DNA of 64,000 nucleotides from an uncultured Kangiella sp. (GCA_947503435.1 CANNDL010000005.1:186001-250000); one strand, 5' to 3'; numbered from the stretch's first letter, positions 1 through 9,780 are shown. Notes: generated by a model from the letters alone, not told the origin. Made by a program: numbers and translations.

Positions 1-3
1 TTG

Positions 4-28
4 AAAGCCTTAGTTTTAGGGCTTTTTT
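4..28 (+). terminator. Rho-independent terminator of an upstream gene
   Basis: AAAGCC at 4-9 pairs with GGCTTT at 20-25 around a ten-base loop and runs into a T tract (23-28). The T tract lies on the plus strand side, so it most likely ends a plus-strand gene lying left of the window. Nothing else gene-like is seen in 29-159. Confidence 0.6.
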
Positions 29-159
29 GCCAACTTGTGGACTTTTCTAGTTGCCGTCAAAATATTTTTCACTTATTTTCTGTAAATTTCTTGACATAAG
101 CAAAGCTTATTATGTTGGTAACTTGAGCGTGAGTGTCTACTTTTTTAACAGTTCCTACA

Positions 160-1389
160 TTATCCAAAGAACCAATAGGTAAGCAAAATAGCTGCAATGA
201 TTCCAGCCAGATCGGCTAACAAGCCGCAAGCTAAAGCATGGCGGATTTTTTTAATCCCTACCGCGCCAAAATAGACCGTTAAAACATAGAAAGTCGTCTC
301 GGTACTACCCTGGATTATTGACACTAAAGTTCCTGCAAACGAGTCTACTCCGTGAGTTTCCATCGTTTCCAACATCATTGCGCGCGCCCCACTACCACTA
401 AAAGGCCTCATTAAGGCCGTAGGTATCGCCTCTACAAATGCGGTATCACCACCATAGAAAGTGACTAATTTAGACACTGCCTTAGAAAAGAAATCTAAAG
501 CGCCAGAAGCTCGTAACGCACCGATTGCGGTTAGCATAGCAACCAAATAAGGAATAATGGTTATGGCTACTTTAAAGCCCTCTTTGGCACCTTCCACGAA
601 ATCCTCATAAACAGCCACACCTTTTCGCCATCCAAATATCAAAATAGCGACTATTGCGAACATCAGCAAGAAGTTGCCAACCGCTGAACTTATCGCAGTC
701 ATTTGCTCTGTAGGCATTGTCGTCAAACCCCAAACCAATAAACCTATAATTGACGAAAACACTAAAGCGTAAGTGCCAATAACTCGATTAAAGAGAGAGA
801 GCTTTTGAACCAATGCCACCGCTAACAACCCAACAAAAGTAGAAGCGCAGGTGGCGAGTAATAAAGGTAAAAATACTGCCGCGGGATCGGTCGCCCCCAT
901 TTGAGTCCGGTAAACCAGAATAGTGATAGGAATGACCGTGACAGCTGAAGTATTTAACACCAAGAATAAAATTTGCGCATTTGAAGCGGTATCTTTTAGC
1001 GGATTTATTTGTTGCAACTGCTCCATCGCTCGAATGCCCATTGGCGTAGCAGCATTATCAAGCCCCAACATATTGGCGGCCATATTCATACTTATTGAAC
1101 CTAAGGCCGGATGCCCATCAGGTACTTCAGGCATTAACTTACGGAACAGTGGCGCTAAAGCTTTTGCTAGCAAATGAACCAAACCACTTTTCTCAGCTAT
1201 TTTTAACAACCCCAGCCAAAATGCTAGGACTCCAATTAAACCAATGGAGATCTCCACACTCAATTTAGCCATATCGAAAATAGCTTTAACTAACTCTGGG
1301 AAAGATTGGTTATCGCCTAAAAACAGCCATTGATAAAGGGCTAAAACAAAAGCGATAATAAAGAAGAACAGCCAAAGAATATTAAGCAT
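160..1389 (-). CDS. SpmA/SpmB-type nucleoside recognition domain membrane protein
   Basis: A 409-residue polytopic membrane protein with roughly ten hydrophobic segments. It looks like the fused SpmA plus SpmB arrangement (two nucleoside recognition/Gate domains) found in many Gram-negative bacteria. The N-terminal half carries the SpmA-like stretch with NMAANMLGLDNAATPMG around residues 100-120, and the second half carries a SpmB-like stretch with IIQGSTETTFYVL near residue 360. In Bacillus these proteins affect spore core dehydration; in non-sporulating bacteria the substrate is unknown and they are annotated as possible transporters. It lies 39 bases behind the DNA glycosylase gene on the same strand, so co-transcription is likely. 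Family assignment is firm; function is not. Confidence 0.85.
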   Translation of the reverse strand: MLNILWLFFFIIAFVLALYQWLFLGDNQSFPELVKAIFDMAKLSVEISIGLIGVLAFWLGLLKIAEKSGLVHLLAKALAPLFRKLMPEVPDGHPALGSISMNMAANMLGLDNAATPMGIRAMEQLQQINPLKDTASNAQILFLVLNTSAVTVIPITILVYRTQMGATDPAAVFLPLLLATCASTFVGLLAVALVQKLSLFNRVIGTYALVFSSIIGLLVWGLTTMPTEQMTAISSAVGNFLLMFAIVAILIFGWRKGVAVYEDFVEGAKEGFKVAITIIPYLVAMLTAIGALRASGALDFFSKAVSKLVTFYGGDTAFVEAIPTALMRPFSGSGARAMMLETMETHGVDSFAGTLVSIIQGSTETTFYVLTVYFGAVGIKKIRHALACGLLADLAGIIAAILLTYWFFG

Positions 1390-1428
1390 GCAAACTAAAT
1401 TTTTATATTTGTTAAGACCTTACCGTAA

Positions 1429-2073
1429 TTAAGAGTCATCAGCAATTCGCCATAAGTACCAACAAGCGACGCTACGATAAGGACTCCACTGTTTACTGAT
1501 TTGCTCCATTAGTGTTTTATCCGGCTTAGAGTCTAACTGATACATTCTTTGCATTCCTCGTTGTAACCCAACATCATCATAGGCCATTACATCCAGGTGC
1601 CCCAGAGCAAATATACAAAACATCTGTGCCGTCCATCGCCCTACTCCTTTTAGTTGTACTAACGCATCGAAAGCTTGTTCCGTGTCCATTAGATACAAAT
1701 TTTTGAAATTAATAGACTTAGTGACAACGGCTTCTGCGATACTATGACTATAAGAAGCTTTTGCATTAGAAAGGCCGCTAGCTCGCAACTCAGAATGAGG
1801 AATTGCCAGTATATTTTTAGCACTAAATTTCTTCCGACCTAATTGTTTTTCTACTCTTCCGACTATAGTTGCCGCAGCTTTACTGGATAATTGTTGTGAG
1901 ATAATGCTACGAATTAAATATTCTATTGGCTCCCGTTTAGAGGGTGCTAATTGGCATTTCCCATAACGTTTAATAACCGACTCCCAACCTACTTCTTTTG
2001 ATATCAAGTGCTTTTCGGCTTTGCGCAGGCGAATTTTAAAGGAGTGTTCTGAGGGTTTTATTAGCTTTTTCAT
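1429..2073 (-). CDS. DNA-3-methyladenine glycosylase, AlkA/HhH-GPD family
   Basis: A 214-residue cytoplasmic base excision repair enzyme expected to remove alkylated purines from DNA. The helix-hairpin-helix is visible as LKGVGRWTAQMF (about residues 142-153), followed by the GPD-like stretch with the presumed catalytic aspartate in MAYDDVGLQRG (about 163-173). An N-terminal helical segment with QQLSSKAA matches the family. It is shorter than E. coli AlkA (282 residues) because the N-terminal AlkA domain is absent, as in the many compact AlkA-like proteins. It is transcribed away from ttcA and leads into the SpmA/SpmB-type gene. Confidence 0.85.
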   Translation of the reverse strand: MKKLIKPSEHSFKIRLRKAEKHLISKEVGWESVIKRYGKCQLAPSKREPIEYLIRSIISQQLSSKAAATIVGRVEKQLGRKKFSAKNILAIPHSELRASGLSNAKASYSHSIAEAVVTKSINFKNLYLMDTEQAFDALVQLKGVGRWTAQMFCIFALGHLDVMAYDDVGLQRGMQRMYQLDSKPDKTLMEQISKQWSPYRSVACWYLWRIADDS

Positions 2074-2131
2074 ACAACTACTCTACTTAAAAATAGTGTT
2101 AAATCCTAGCGAAACCGCCTATAAAACAAGC

Positions 2132-2137
2132 TATAAT
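2132..2137 (+). promoter_or_regulatory. Candidate -10 element for ttcA
   Basis: A perfect TATAAT lies 40 bases before the ttcA start in the divergent spacer. No good -35 hexamer is found at 16-18 bases upstream, so this is only a partial promoter match. Confidence 0.35.
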
Positions 2138-2177
2138 GCGCTCAATTATTTCACTCACTTAAACTTCAAGTTACGAC

Positions 2178-3077
2178 ATGCTTACGAAGAAAGAACAAGC
2201 CGAATCCAACAAATTACTCAAGCGCCTACGCCATAATGTTGGTGAAGCCATTGCAGATTTCAACATGATTGAAGACGGTGACAAAATCATGGTTTGCCTG
2301 TCTGGGGGAAAAGACTCTTATACGCTTCTTGATATATTAATGGGTTTGAAAAAAAGCGCGCCTATTGAATTCGAGTTGATAGCAGTGAATTTAGATCAAA
2401 AGCAACCAGGTTTTCCAGAGCAAGTTTTACCTAATTATTTGCAATCACTGAAAGTACCTTTCGAGATTATCGAAGAAGACACTTACAGCATCGTAAAAGA
2501 GAAGATTCCTGAAGGGAAAACCACTTGTGGGCTTTGCTCACGTTTACGTCGTGGCATTATTTACGGCTGGGCGCAGCGCAATGGCATCAATAAAATCGCA
2601 TTAGGTCATCACCGCGACGACATTATCGAAACGCTGTTCTTAAATATGTTTTTTGGCGGTAAATTAAAATCCATGCCACCCAAACTTATCAGTGATGATG
2701 GCAAAAATATTGTGATCCGCCCTTTAGCTTATGCCAAAGAAAAAGATATTGCCCAATACGCCAAAATTAAAGAGTTCCCGATCATTCCTTGTAACTTGTG
2801 TGGCTCTCAAGAAAACTTACAGCGCCAAAACATTAAGATGATGTTGCAAGACTGGGACCGAAAATACCCAGGTCGTACCGAAGCTATTTTTAAATCCATT
2901 ACTAATGTAGCACCTTCACATTTAGCCGATCCGAATTTGTTTGATTTTGTAGGCTTACAGCAAACTAGTAGTGAAGAAGATTTGCTATTTGATAATCCTG
3001 AGTTTGAGCCGTTCAAATCTGAAGATGACAATGTTAATAGCAATAATGGCCTAAATATCGTAAATTTATCGCTATAA
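2178..3077 (+). CDS. ttcA: tRNA 2-thiocytidine(32) synthetase TtcA
   Basis: A 299-residue cytoplasmic enzyme that thiolates C32 of certain tRNAs, using ATP and an iron-sulfur cluster. The PP-loop SGGKDS is at residues 42-47. The cysteine pair CGLC is at 117-120 and the second pair CNLC at 205-208; family members use three of these cysteines to hold a [4Fe-4S] cluster. GHHRDD near 143-148 is also typical. Length matches the E. coli enzyme (311). It heads a plus-strand run with the thioesterase gene 21 bases downstream. Confidence 0.96.
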   Translation: MLTKKEQAESNKLLKRLRHNVGEAIADFNMIEDGDKIMVCLSGGKDSYTLLDILMGLKKSAPIEFELIAVNLDQKQPGFPEQVLPNYLQSLKVPFEIIEEDTYSIVKEKIPEGKTTCGLCSRLRRGIIYGWAQRNGINKIALGHHRDDIIETLFLNMFFGGKLKSMPPKLISDDGKNIVIRPLAYAKEKDIAQYAKIKEFPIIPCNLCGSQENLQRQNIKMMLQDWDRKYPGRTEAIFKSITNVAPSHLADPNLFDFVGLQQTSSEEDLLFDNPEFEPFKSEDDNVNSNNGLNIVNLSL

Positions 3078-3098
3078 GCCAATAACAAAACGTCGCAG

Positions 3099-3551
3099 AT
3101 GACATTCGAAGAATTTCAAAATGAATTCCCTGTAGTAGTGCCAATAAACGTTGCTTGGGGTGAGATGGACGCATTTCAACATGTTAATAACGTAGTTTAT
3201 TTGCGCTACTTCGAGACGGCCCGAATTGCCTATATGCATGCTATTGGCCTAAATACCGATTTATCCAAAGCTAAGGACAGTGACAATCCGATAGGGCCAA
3301 TTTTGGCAGATTCTTACTGCCGATTTAGACGTCCTGTTACATTCCCAGATACTTTACATATCGGATGCCGCATTTCTGAATTACAAGAACACGGCTTTGT
3401 TATGGAATATCAAGCTTTTAGTGAACAACAGCAAACTATTGCTACTATCGGCAATAGCCGTATTATCATGCTCAATTATTTTACAGGGGTAAAGTCTAAA
3501 TTACCCAGTTCTATGCTTAATAAGATTAAGGAGCTCCAAAATGATAATTAG
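3099..3551 (+). CDS. Acyl-CoA thioesterase, 4HBT hot-dog family (YbgC-like)
   Basis: A 150-residue single hot-dog domain protein. WGEMDAFQHVNNVVYLRYFE near residues 20-39 is the classic 4-hydroxybenzoyl-CoA thioesterase signature with the catalytic aspartate (WGEMD) and HVNN. It probably hydrolyses acyl-CoA thioesters in the cytoplasm; the substrate cannot be told. It follows ttcA closely and overlaps the next gene by 11 bases, so the three are likely one transcript. Confidence 0.85.
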   Translation: MTFEEFQNEFPVVVPINVAWGEMDAFQHVNNVVYLRYFETARIAYMHAIGLNTDLSKAKDSDNPIGPILADSYCRFRRPVTFPDTLHIGCRISELQEHGFVMEYQAFSEQQQTIATIGNSRIIMLNYFTGVKSKLPSSMLNKIKELQNDN

Positions 3552-4002
3552 AGTTCTTTTATTGCTAATCATCTTTAATATTTCTTTGTCAGAAACTGCA
3601 GCAGCTTCTCAAATTAGCACCCACGAATATTATCAAGTCGAACTTAAGACTAGATTTCACAAAATACAAGCTAAAACTTCTGTTGAAACTGACGAACTTC
3701 TTTATTTAAGAGTAAAATCTGAAAACAAACTTTATGAAATGAGCGATGAAATTAAAAGGAAGTTATATGGAGCTAACTTAAACAGCATCACATTTCAGCT
3801 TATACCGTTAGAATATGAAGGCTCAATTACATACAGAAACCAATTGAAATTTGAGTATAAAGGCGAAGAAACTTGCTTAAATAGATCAGAAGATCAAATA
3901 TCATATTATTCTCCCAGAAGGAAAGTAAGGATATTATTCGCTTGGGGACTTGAAGAAGTCCCCAAAATATACTTCGATGAAGAAAATTGCACAGCAAAGT
4001 AA
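3541..4002 (+). CDS. Small exported protein of unknown function
   Basis: A 153-residue protein I do not recognise. It begins with a clear signal peptide (about residues 1-22, hydrophobic core LLLLIIFNISL, likely cleavage after TAAAS). The mature part is rich in charged and aromatic residues and has two cysteines near the C-terminal half (ETCLN and ENC) that could form a disulfide in the periplasm. The start overlaps the thioesterase gene by 11 bases, which supports translation coupling. No function is proposed. Confidence 0.65.
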   Translation: MIIRVLLLLIIFNISLSETAAASQISTHEYYQVELKTRFHKIQAKTSVETDELLYLRVKSENKLYEMSDEIKRKLYGANLNSITFQLIPLEYEGSITYRNQLKFEYKGEETCLNRSEDQISYYSPRRKVRILFAWGLEEVPKIYFDEENCTAK

Positions 4003-4020
4003 AATCCTCTCATTTTTACT

Positions 4021-4035
4021 GTAACACTCTGTTAC
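4021..4035. promoter_or_regulatory. Perfect inverted repeat before the M13 peptidase gene
   Basis: GTAACA-CTC-TGTTAC is a perfect 6-3-6 inverted repeat, 110 bases before the M13 peptidase start and 19 bases after the previous stop. It has no T tract, so it looks more like a dyad operator than a terminator. The regulator is unknown. Confidence 0.35.
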
Positions 4036-4144
4036 TAATCATTACTGGTCGAATATTCCCATTGGCATGACTTCTGGTAGTATATTTTGCTGAAAAATTC
4101 TTATATTAAAGATCAATAACTTAGGGTAACGAATAGGTAGTAGT

Positions 4145-6235
4145 ATGAAAAAATTCATGGTAAGCGCAGTGTGTTTGGCAGTTTTGGCCGCATGCTCTGA
4201 TGGCGCTAAAGACAAGGCACAAGAAGCTTCTTATGCCGACAATAAATCTGAAGCTAAAGTTGAACAACAAGTCGAAACTGCAAAAACACTAGTTTCGGGC
4301 ATCGACAAAACCAATTTCGATAACTCAGTACGTCCACAGGACGACTTATTTCGCCATACCAATGGTGCTTGGCTAGAAAACTTTGAAATACCTGCGGATA
4401 AATCCAACTATGGCTCCTTCACCAAATTAGCAGAGAAAGCTAAAGAAGACGTAAAGGCCATTATCGAAGACTCTTCGAAGATGAATGCTGAAAAAGGTTC
4501 AGACGCACAAAAAGTTGGTGACCTGTATAAGAGTTACATGAACACCGACTTACTTGAAGAGTTGGGTACTAAGCCGTTAGATTCTGAATTCGCAAAGATC
4601 GATGCTGTTGAAGATTTAGATGGCCTTTCTGAATACATGGCTTATGCACAAATGATTTCTTCTGCACCAGTAGGATTGTTCGTTTATGTCGATCCACGTG
4701 ATCCAGAAAGCTATATCACCCAAATGGGCCAAGGCGGCTTAGGCTTACCAAGTCGAGAAACTTACATCGACGAAGATGAGAAAAGCGCTGATATTCGAAA
4801 AGCATATGTTGAACATATGACTAAAATGTTTGAGCTTGCAGGAATAGATAATCCAGCTAAGCGTGCCGAGAGCGTGATGAAGCTGGAAACTGAATTAGCT
4901 CAAAAGCAATGGGCTAAAGAAAAAATGCGCGATCCAGTCGCTCGTTATAACAAAAAATCTATAGAAGAACTTAAAACTTTCATGCCAAACACTAATTGGG
5001 ACAAGTGGAAAGTTGCAGCTAATTTAGACAAAATGGACAAAGCCATTATAGGTCAACCTGATTATTTTCAAGCAGTTGATACTATGATGGAAGAAGTATC
5101 CTTGGATACTTGGAAAAACTATTACAAATGGCACCTAATCTCTGGTGCAGCACCATTCCTAAATAAAGCCTTAGACGATGAAAACTTCCGTTTTTACCAA
5201 GGCGTGTTAAGTGGCGTTGAAGAGAAAGAGCCTCGTTGGAAACGCGGTGTTGATGTTATCAATGGCGTTTTAGGCGAAGTGGTTGGTAAAATTTATGTCG
5301 CTAAACACTTCAAACCAGAAGCAAAAGAGCGCATGACTCAATTGGTTGAAAACCTACGTAAAGCTTATGGTGAAGGCATCAAAGGCCTTGAGTGGATGGG
5401 TGAGGAAACCAAGAAACAAGCGTTGGATAAGTTAGCTAAATTTGATCCTAAAATTGGTTACCCAGACAAATGGAAAGACTATTCTGAACTGGAAATTGAC
5501 GCGGGCGACTTAGCGGGCAATATGCGTAGCGCAACTATGGTTGCAGTAAAGCAAAATCGTGAAAAATTAGGTCAGCCAATTGATCGCACTCAATGGTTTA
5601 TGAATCCACAAACGGTTAACGCTTATTACAATCCAGTAATGAACGAAATTGTATTTCCAGCCGCAATCTTGCAGCCTCCATTCTTTAACTTAGAAGCTGA
5701 CGATGCAGTGAACTACGGCGGTATCGGCGCGGTGATCGGACACGAAATGGGCCACGGTTTTGATGACCAAGGCTCTCAATTCGATGGCGACGGCAAGCTT
5801 CGCAACTGGTGGACTGAAGAAGATCGTAAAGAATTCGAAAAGCGTGCTGACAAGCTAGTAGCGCAATACAGTGACTTTACTGTATTAGATGATGTTCACG
5901 TTAATGGTGAATTTACCCTTGGCGAAAACATTGGTGACTTAGGTGGTATGACTATCGCTTATAAAGCATATCAACTATCCAAAGGTGATGAAGAAGCTCC
6001 GATCATAGATGGTATGACTGGCGATCAACGTGTGTTCTACGGTTGGGCGCAAGTGTGGGCACGTAAATACCGTGACGAAGAATTACGCAAGCGAATCAAA
6101 ACTGACTCGCATTCGCCGGCTGAATACCGTGCCAACGGAACTGTGCAAAACATGCCAGAGTTCCACGAGGCGTTTGACGTTAAACCAGGTGATAAGATGT
6201 ATAAAGCACCAGAAGAGCGTGTAAAAATTTGGTAG
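4145..6235 (+). CDS. M13 family zinc metallopeptidase, lipoprotein (neprilysin-like)
   Basis: A 696-residue exported peptidase. A lipoprotein signal ends in LAAC, with the lipidated cysteine at 17, and is followed by a charged linker. The peptidase M13 N-terminal domain (about 60-430) precedes the catalytic domain (about 490-696). The zinc motif HEMGH is at 533-537 and the third ligand motif ENIGD at 594-598; the NAYYNPVMNEIVFPA stretch upstream is typical for substrate binding. Family members cut oligopeptides; the lipid anchor suggests a role in the periplasm or at the cell surface in peptide use. It is monocistronic, ending at a strong bidirectional terminator. Confidence 0.93.
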   Translation: MKKFMVSAVCLAVLAACSDGAKDKAQEASYADNKSEAKVEQQVETAKTLVSGIDKTNFDNSVRPQDDLFRHTNGAWLENFEIPADKSNYGSFTKLAEKAKEDVKAIIEDSSKMNAEKGSDAQKVGDLYKSYMNTDLLEELGTKPLDSEFAKIDAVEDLDGLSEYMAYAQMISSAPVGLFVYVDPRDPESYITQMGQGGLGLPSRETYIDEDEKSADIRKAYVEHMTKMFELAGIDNPAKRAESVMKLETELAQKQWAKEKMRDPVARYNKKSIEELKTFMPNTNWDKWKVAANLDKMDKAIIGQPDYFQAVDTMMEEVSLDTWKNYYKWHLISGAAPFLNKALDDENFRFYQGVLSGVEEKEPRWKRGVDVINGVLGEVVGKIYVAKHFKPEAKERMTQLVENLRKAYGEGIKGLEWMGEETKKQALDKLAKFDPKIGYPDKWKDYSELEIDAGDLAGNMRSATMVAVKQNREKLGQPIDRTQWFMNPQTVNAYYNPVMNEIVFPAAILQPPFFNLEADDAVNYGGIGAVIGHEMGHGFDDQGSQFDGDGKLRNWWTEEDRKEFEKRADKLVAQYSDFTVLDDVHVNGEFTLGENIGDLGGMTIAYKAYQLSKGDEEAPIIDGMTGDQRVFYGWAQVWARKYRDEELRKRIKTDSHSPAEYRANGTVQNMPEFHEAFDVKPGDKMYKAPEERVKIW

Positions 6236-6251
6236 TTAGATTACTGACAAG

Positions 6252-6280
6252 AAAAAGGCCTGCAATTGCAGGCCTTTTTT
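6252..6280. terminator. Bidirectional terminator between convergent genes
   Basis: A nearly perfect palindrome, AAAAAGGCCTGCA-ATTG-style stem with A and T tracts on either side. It serves both the M13 gene and the convergent sorbosone dehydrogenase-like gene, whose stop codon (6279-6281) overlaps the right arm. Confidence 0.9.
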
Positions 6281-7397
6281 ATGCGCTTGGTTTCGAATAA
6301 CTGACTCGATATATTTTGCTAAAGCCATCATCGGAAATTAGTACCGAACCATCGGGTAAGGTAATTAAATCCACTGGCCGACCTAAGACCTCTTCTCCTT
6401 CTAGCCAACCAGTAACAAAATCCGTTTGTCCTTTAACATTTCCATCTTCGTCTAATTGTAAATTAACAATCTTATAGCCTACTTTTGTTGAGCGATTCCA
6501 AGAGCCGTGCTGTGCCACAAAAATTGAGTTTTTATATTTTGCGGGAAACTGCTCAGCTTGATAAAACATCATAACCAAAGGTGCTACGTGCGCTTGAAAT
6601 TCCCATTCTGGCTCCACAAAATTCATTTGCGGATGATCCCTTTTGAAGCGTTTATAGTATTTGGGATCTTTAACTGATTTGCCATGAACATATGGAAAGC
6701 CAAAAAAATCACCATTCTTGCTCACTTTATTTAACTCGCAGGGCGGAATATCATCTCCCATCATATCTCTACCGTTATCGGTAAACCATAAATCGCCACT
6801 TTTCGGATCCCAGTCGAAACCAACGCTGTTTCGAACGCCTTCTGCAATGACTTCAGATTCACCGGTTTCAACATTAATAGCAATGATAGAGCCAAAACGT
6901 TCATCCTCTGAAAGGCAAACATTGCAGGGCACCCCAATAGGAACATACAAGCGCCCATCAGGCCCAAACTTAGTGTATTTCCAACCATGGTGAGATTTGT
7001 CGGGTAAATTTGCATAAACCACTTCGGCAATTGGCGATTTATTATAATTCTTATCGATAGCCTTTAGGCGAATCACCTTGTCCACTTCAGCTATATAGAG
7101 ATCACCATTTTTATAAGCTAAGCCGCTTGGCATATTTAAATTATCAATAACAAGAACCGTTTTATCTGCTTTAAAGTCACCATCGGTGTCAATTACAGCA
7201 TGAACTTTTCCAGGCCTACGCGAACCCGCATATATAATACCAGTATCGGATAATGCCATCTGTCTAGCGCCATCTACATTCTCCGCAAATACTTCTATTT
7301 TAAAGCCTTCTGGTACTTCAGCAGTATTTCCAACTGTTAATGGCAAGTAAAGTAGCGTAAAAACTAATAGTTTTGCCCATAAACTGAATCTATTCAT
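6279..7397 (-). CDS. PQQ-type sugar (sorbosone) dehydrogenase-like beta-propeller protein
   Basis: A 372-residue exported protein with a signal peptide (about 1-25, ending near GNTAEV). The body is a beta-propeller of the soluble glucose/sorbosone dehydrogenase superfamily: MPSGLAYKNGDLYIAE near residue 89, HGWKYTKFGPDGRLYVPIG near 138, DPKSGDLWFTDNGRD near 200 and QHGSWNRS near 294 are typical. A CNVC pair (near 159-162) could bind heme or form a disulfide and is seen in this subfamily. It probably oxidises a sugar or sugar-like aldehyde in the periplasm with PQQ; substrate and even activity are inferred. It is transcribed divergently from the TPR gene. Confidence 0.75.
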   Translation of the reverse strand: MNRFSLWAKLLVFTLLYLPLTVGNTAEVPEGFKIEVFAENVDGARQMALSDTGIIYAGSRRPGKVHAVIDTDGDFKADKTVLVIDNLNMPSGLAYKNGDLYIAEVDKVIRLKAIDKNYNKSPIAEVVYANLPDKSHHGWKYTKFGPDGRLYVPIGVPCNVCLSEDERFGSIIAINVETGESEVIAEGVRNSVGFDWDPKSGDLWFTDNGRDMMGDDIPPCELNKVSKNGDFFGFPYVHGKSVKDPKYYKRFKRDHPQMNFVEPEWEFQAHVAPLVMMFYQAEQFPAKYKNSIFVAQHGSWNRSTKVGYKIVNLQLDEDGNVKGQTDFVTGWLEGEEVLGRPVDLITLPDGSVLISDDGFSKIYRVSYSKPSA

Positions 7398-7411
7398 TTG
7401 ACCCTAACCCT

Positions 7412-7441
7412 TTGAATCTTTACTATTTACCCTAGTATAAC
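7412..7441 (+). promoter_or_regulatory. Candidate sigma-70 promoter of the TPR protein gene, overlapping a divergent one
   Basis: TTGAAT at 7412-7417 and TATAAC at 7436-7441 are separated by 18 bases, just before the plus-strand TPR gene at 7464. On the minus strand TATACT (7439-7434) lies 18 bases from TTGGTT (7463-7458), facing the sorbosone dehydrogenase-like gene. The two -10 elements overlap, so only one promoter could be occupied at a time. Confidence 0.45.
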
Positions 7442-7463
7442 TTTAATTACAAAAGACAACCAA

Positions 7464-9764
7464 ATGTCAGAAAATATAGGATTCTTCGCAAAAATCATGG
7501 AAAGGCGTATCCCCCAATTTTTAGGGATATTTCTAGCCGGTAGTTGGACGGCACTTGAATTCACTCAATGGGCGGTAGGTCGCTACTCGCTATCGCCTAA
7601 CTGGGAAGAAGTATTAGTCGTTTGCTTATTGCTAACTTTGCCTTTGATATTAGTTCTGGCATGGCATCATGGTGCGCCAGGAAAACAAAAGTGGACTTTG
7701 TTTGAGAAAATATTCATTCCTCTGTATTTGTTGACCATACCCTTATCTTTGCACCATCTATATAAAGACACCGATCTAAATAAAACCGTTGAAATGGTTA
7801 TGGTTACCGATGAGTCGGGGGAGATGCGTGAACGACAAGTTGCCAGAAGCGAATATATTATCCCACTGATTATTTATCCGCTCAAAAACCTTAGCCAAGA
7901 TCAATCCATAGATGAGCTAGCGCTTATGAGCACCAGCGTATTAGAACGCGATTTAGGTCAAAGCCCATTTATATCAATCAACCCTTTTCGTTTTATCAGT
8001 GTTGATATTCGTAGAAGTCAATTACCGCCATTAGCATTGCCATTGACCTATCAAATTAATCTTGCACAAAAAAGAGCTAGAGATTTCATAATTAATGGCT
8101 CTATTAATAAAGTAAATGCAAATTATAAGATAGATTTAAATTTATATTCGGCAAAAACAGGTCAGCAAATTTCAAGCTTTTCAGGTGAGAATCCAGATTA
8201 CTTCTCACTCATTGACTCATTAACCAAGCAAATTAATAAGCACTTCTTCCCCAACGGCATTCGCCATACAGATTTACCCATTGGTGACTTATATACTGGA
8301 AATTGGGACGCTTTTAAGGACTTTAACAAAGCTATCACTATTGAACTATTTGGTGATAAAAAGCCAGAAGCTGAGCAATATTACAAAGCTGCAATAGAAA
8401 AAGATCCTACCTTTGCCATAGCCTTCTTTAGATATGCTTTATATGAATTAGCACAAAATAAATTAGTCTCAGCAAAGAATCTAACCGATCAAGCAGTAAA
8501 GCACGGACAATATCGACTGACCGAACCAGAACGTTTGGCTTTTAACTCCGTATATTTTCAATTAAATAAGCAAGTAGATAGAGCCATTGAAACTCTCGAC
8601 CAATGGATAACACTTTACCCAAATGACTGGGAAGCTTATTTAAATAAAGCCCGCTTAATGAGCAACCTTAGAAACTATGACGAATTTATAATTAACCTCA
8701 AGAAGGTGGTTGAAATCGATCCATCACAACATCGAGTATGGGATGCGATTGGCGATACCTATGCCCAACTTGGCAAGTATGATCAGGCACTCGAGGCCTA
8801 TAATAAATTCAAGGAAGCCAACCCTACTGATCCAGTTTCACAGAAAAATATTGGTGACTTATACAGTCAACAGGGTAATCATGATTTATCCATCAGCCAC
8901 TACCAGAAGGCACTTAATCTTGATCCCTCTTACACTTTAACGGTTACCAATTTAGGCAGAAGCTACGCCCGGATCGGAAATTTTAAGAAAGCGGAAGAAA
9001 CCTATAAGCGTGCTGTAGCTCAGAGCTCCAGTCCAGAACAAAAACTTGGTAGCCAAACATCATTAGCGGAACTTTATTGGAGTTACGGACTTAGAAAAGC
9101 CGCAACAGATATCTACTTGAACGCTTACTCTGAATTTTCAGAAACAAAATCTGCCTCACAGAGCTTATATAATGAAGCTCAAAGGGCTGCCCGTTATTAT
9201 GTTTCGGGGAAAGAAAAACATGCTGAAAATATTATTCAGCAAGGTCTTATAACTGCCAAAGAAAATAATGAAGATGTTGTGCTTATTAACATTCAAGTCG
9301 GCCAAGTTTTGCTTTTGAACGCACAAGGTAAACCTGAAGAAGCGCTCCCCATAATGGATAATGTTGCTAAAGTAGCACGCTCCTATTTAGGGGAAGGTAA
9401 TGATGTAGAAATTAGTCATATCAAGGGGCAAACCTTGTTTGCCATGGGAAAATATGAAGAAGCTAAGGATGCTTTTGAACTGGCTAATAATAAATTTCCA
9501 GACAACATTAACTTTTCACAATGGCTGGCTAGAGTTTATTACCAGCTTGGTGAGTTGGAATCTGCTAAAGAAATTTATTCCAATATTTTGAAAATAGCAC
9601 CCGGCTACCCAGCTTATAACTTGGCTATGGCTAAAGTTTTAATTGCAGAGAAGCAAATAAGCGAAGCCAAAACCTATTTAGAAAAAACACTAGATGCCTG
9701 GCAATTTGCTGATATGGAGTTTGACGAATTGATTGAAGCCAAACAATTATTGGCCTCCATTTAA
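7464..9764 (+). CDS. Membrane-anchored TPR repeat protein
   Basis: A 766-residue protein. The N-terminal part has about three membrane segments (roughly 18-36, 46-66 and 82-100), followed by a likely periplasmic domain (about 110-280) and then a long array of tetratricopeptide repeats to the end. Clear TPR units include the stretch with AWDAIGDTYAQLGKYDQALEAY-like spacing near 425-460, the next one at NIGDLYSQQGNHDLSISHYQ (about 471-490), and more to about 740. The layout resembles the membrane and TPR portion of CadC-like regulators, but there is no DNA-binding domain. It probably scaffolds a complex; the partners are unknown. It ends at a strong terminator shared with the DPP-IV gene. Confidence 0.75.
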   Translation: MSENIGFFAKIMERRIPQFLGIFLAGSWTALEFTQWAVGRYSLSPNWEEVLVVCLLLTLPLILVLAWHHGAPGKQKWTLFEKIFIPLYLLTIPLSLHHLYKDTDLNKTVEMVMVTDESGEMRERQVARSEYIIPLIIYPLKNLSQDQSIDELALMSTSVLERDLGQSPFISINPFRFISVDIRRSQLPPLALPLTYQINLAQKRARDFIINGSINKVNANYKIDLNLYSAKTGQQISSFSGENPDYFSLIDSLTKQINKHFFPNGIRHTDLPIGDLYTGNWDAFKDFNKAITIELFGDKKPEAEQYYKAAIEKDPTFAIAFFRYALYELAQNKLVSAKNLTDQAVKHGQYRLTEPERLAFNSVYFQLNKQVDRAIETLDQWITLYPNDWEAYLNKARLMSNLRNYDEFIINLKKVVEIDPSQHRVWDAIGDTYAQLGKYDQALEAYNKFKEANPTDPVSQKNIGDLYSQQGNHDLSISHYQKALNLDPSYTLTVTNLGRSYARIGNFKKAEETYKRAVAQSSSPEQKLGSQTSLAELYWSYGLRKAATDIYLNAYSEFSETKSASQSLYNEAQRAARYYVSGKEKHAENIIQQGLITAKENNEDVVLINIQVGQVLLLNAQGKPEEALPIMDNVAKVARSYLGEGNDVEISHIKGQTLFAMGKYEEAKDAFELANNKFPDNINFSQWLARVYYQLGELESAKEIYSNILKIAPGYPAYNLAMAKVLIAEKQISEAKTYLEKTLDAWQFADMEFDELIEAKQLLASI

Positions 9765-9780
9765 TTATTTATTCCTAAAT

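Noticed and set aside
91-119. TTGACA with nearby TATTAT as a plus-strand promoter
   Set aside because: The spacing is about 11 bases and no plus-strand gene follows before the convergent 160-1389 gene.
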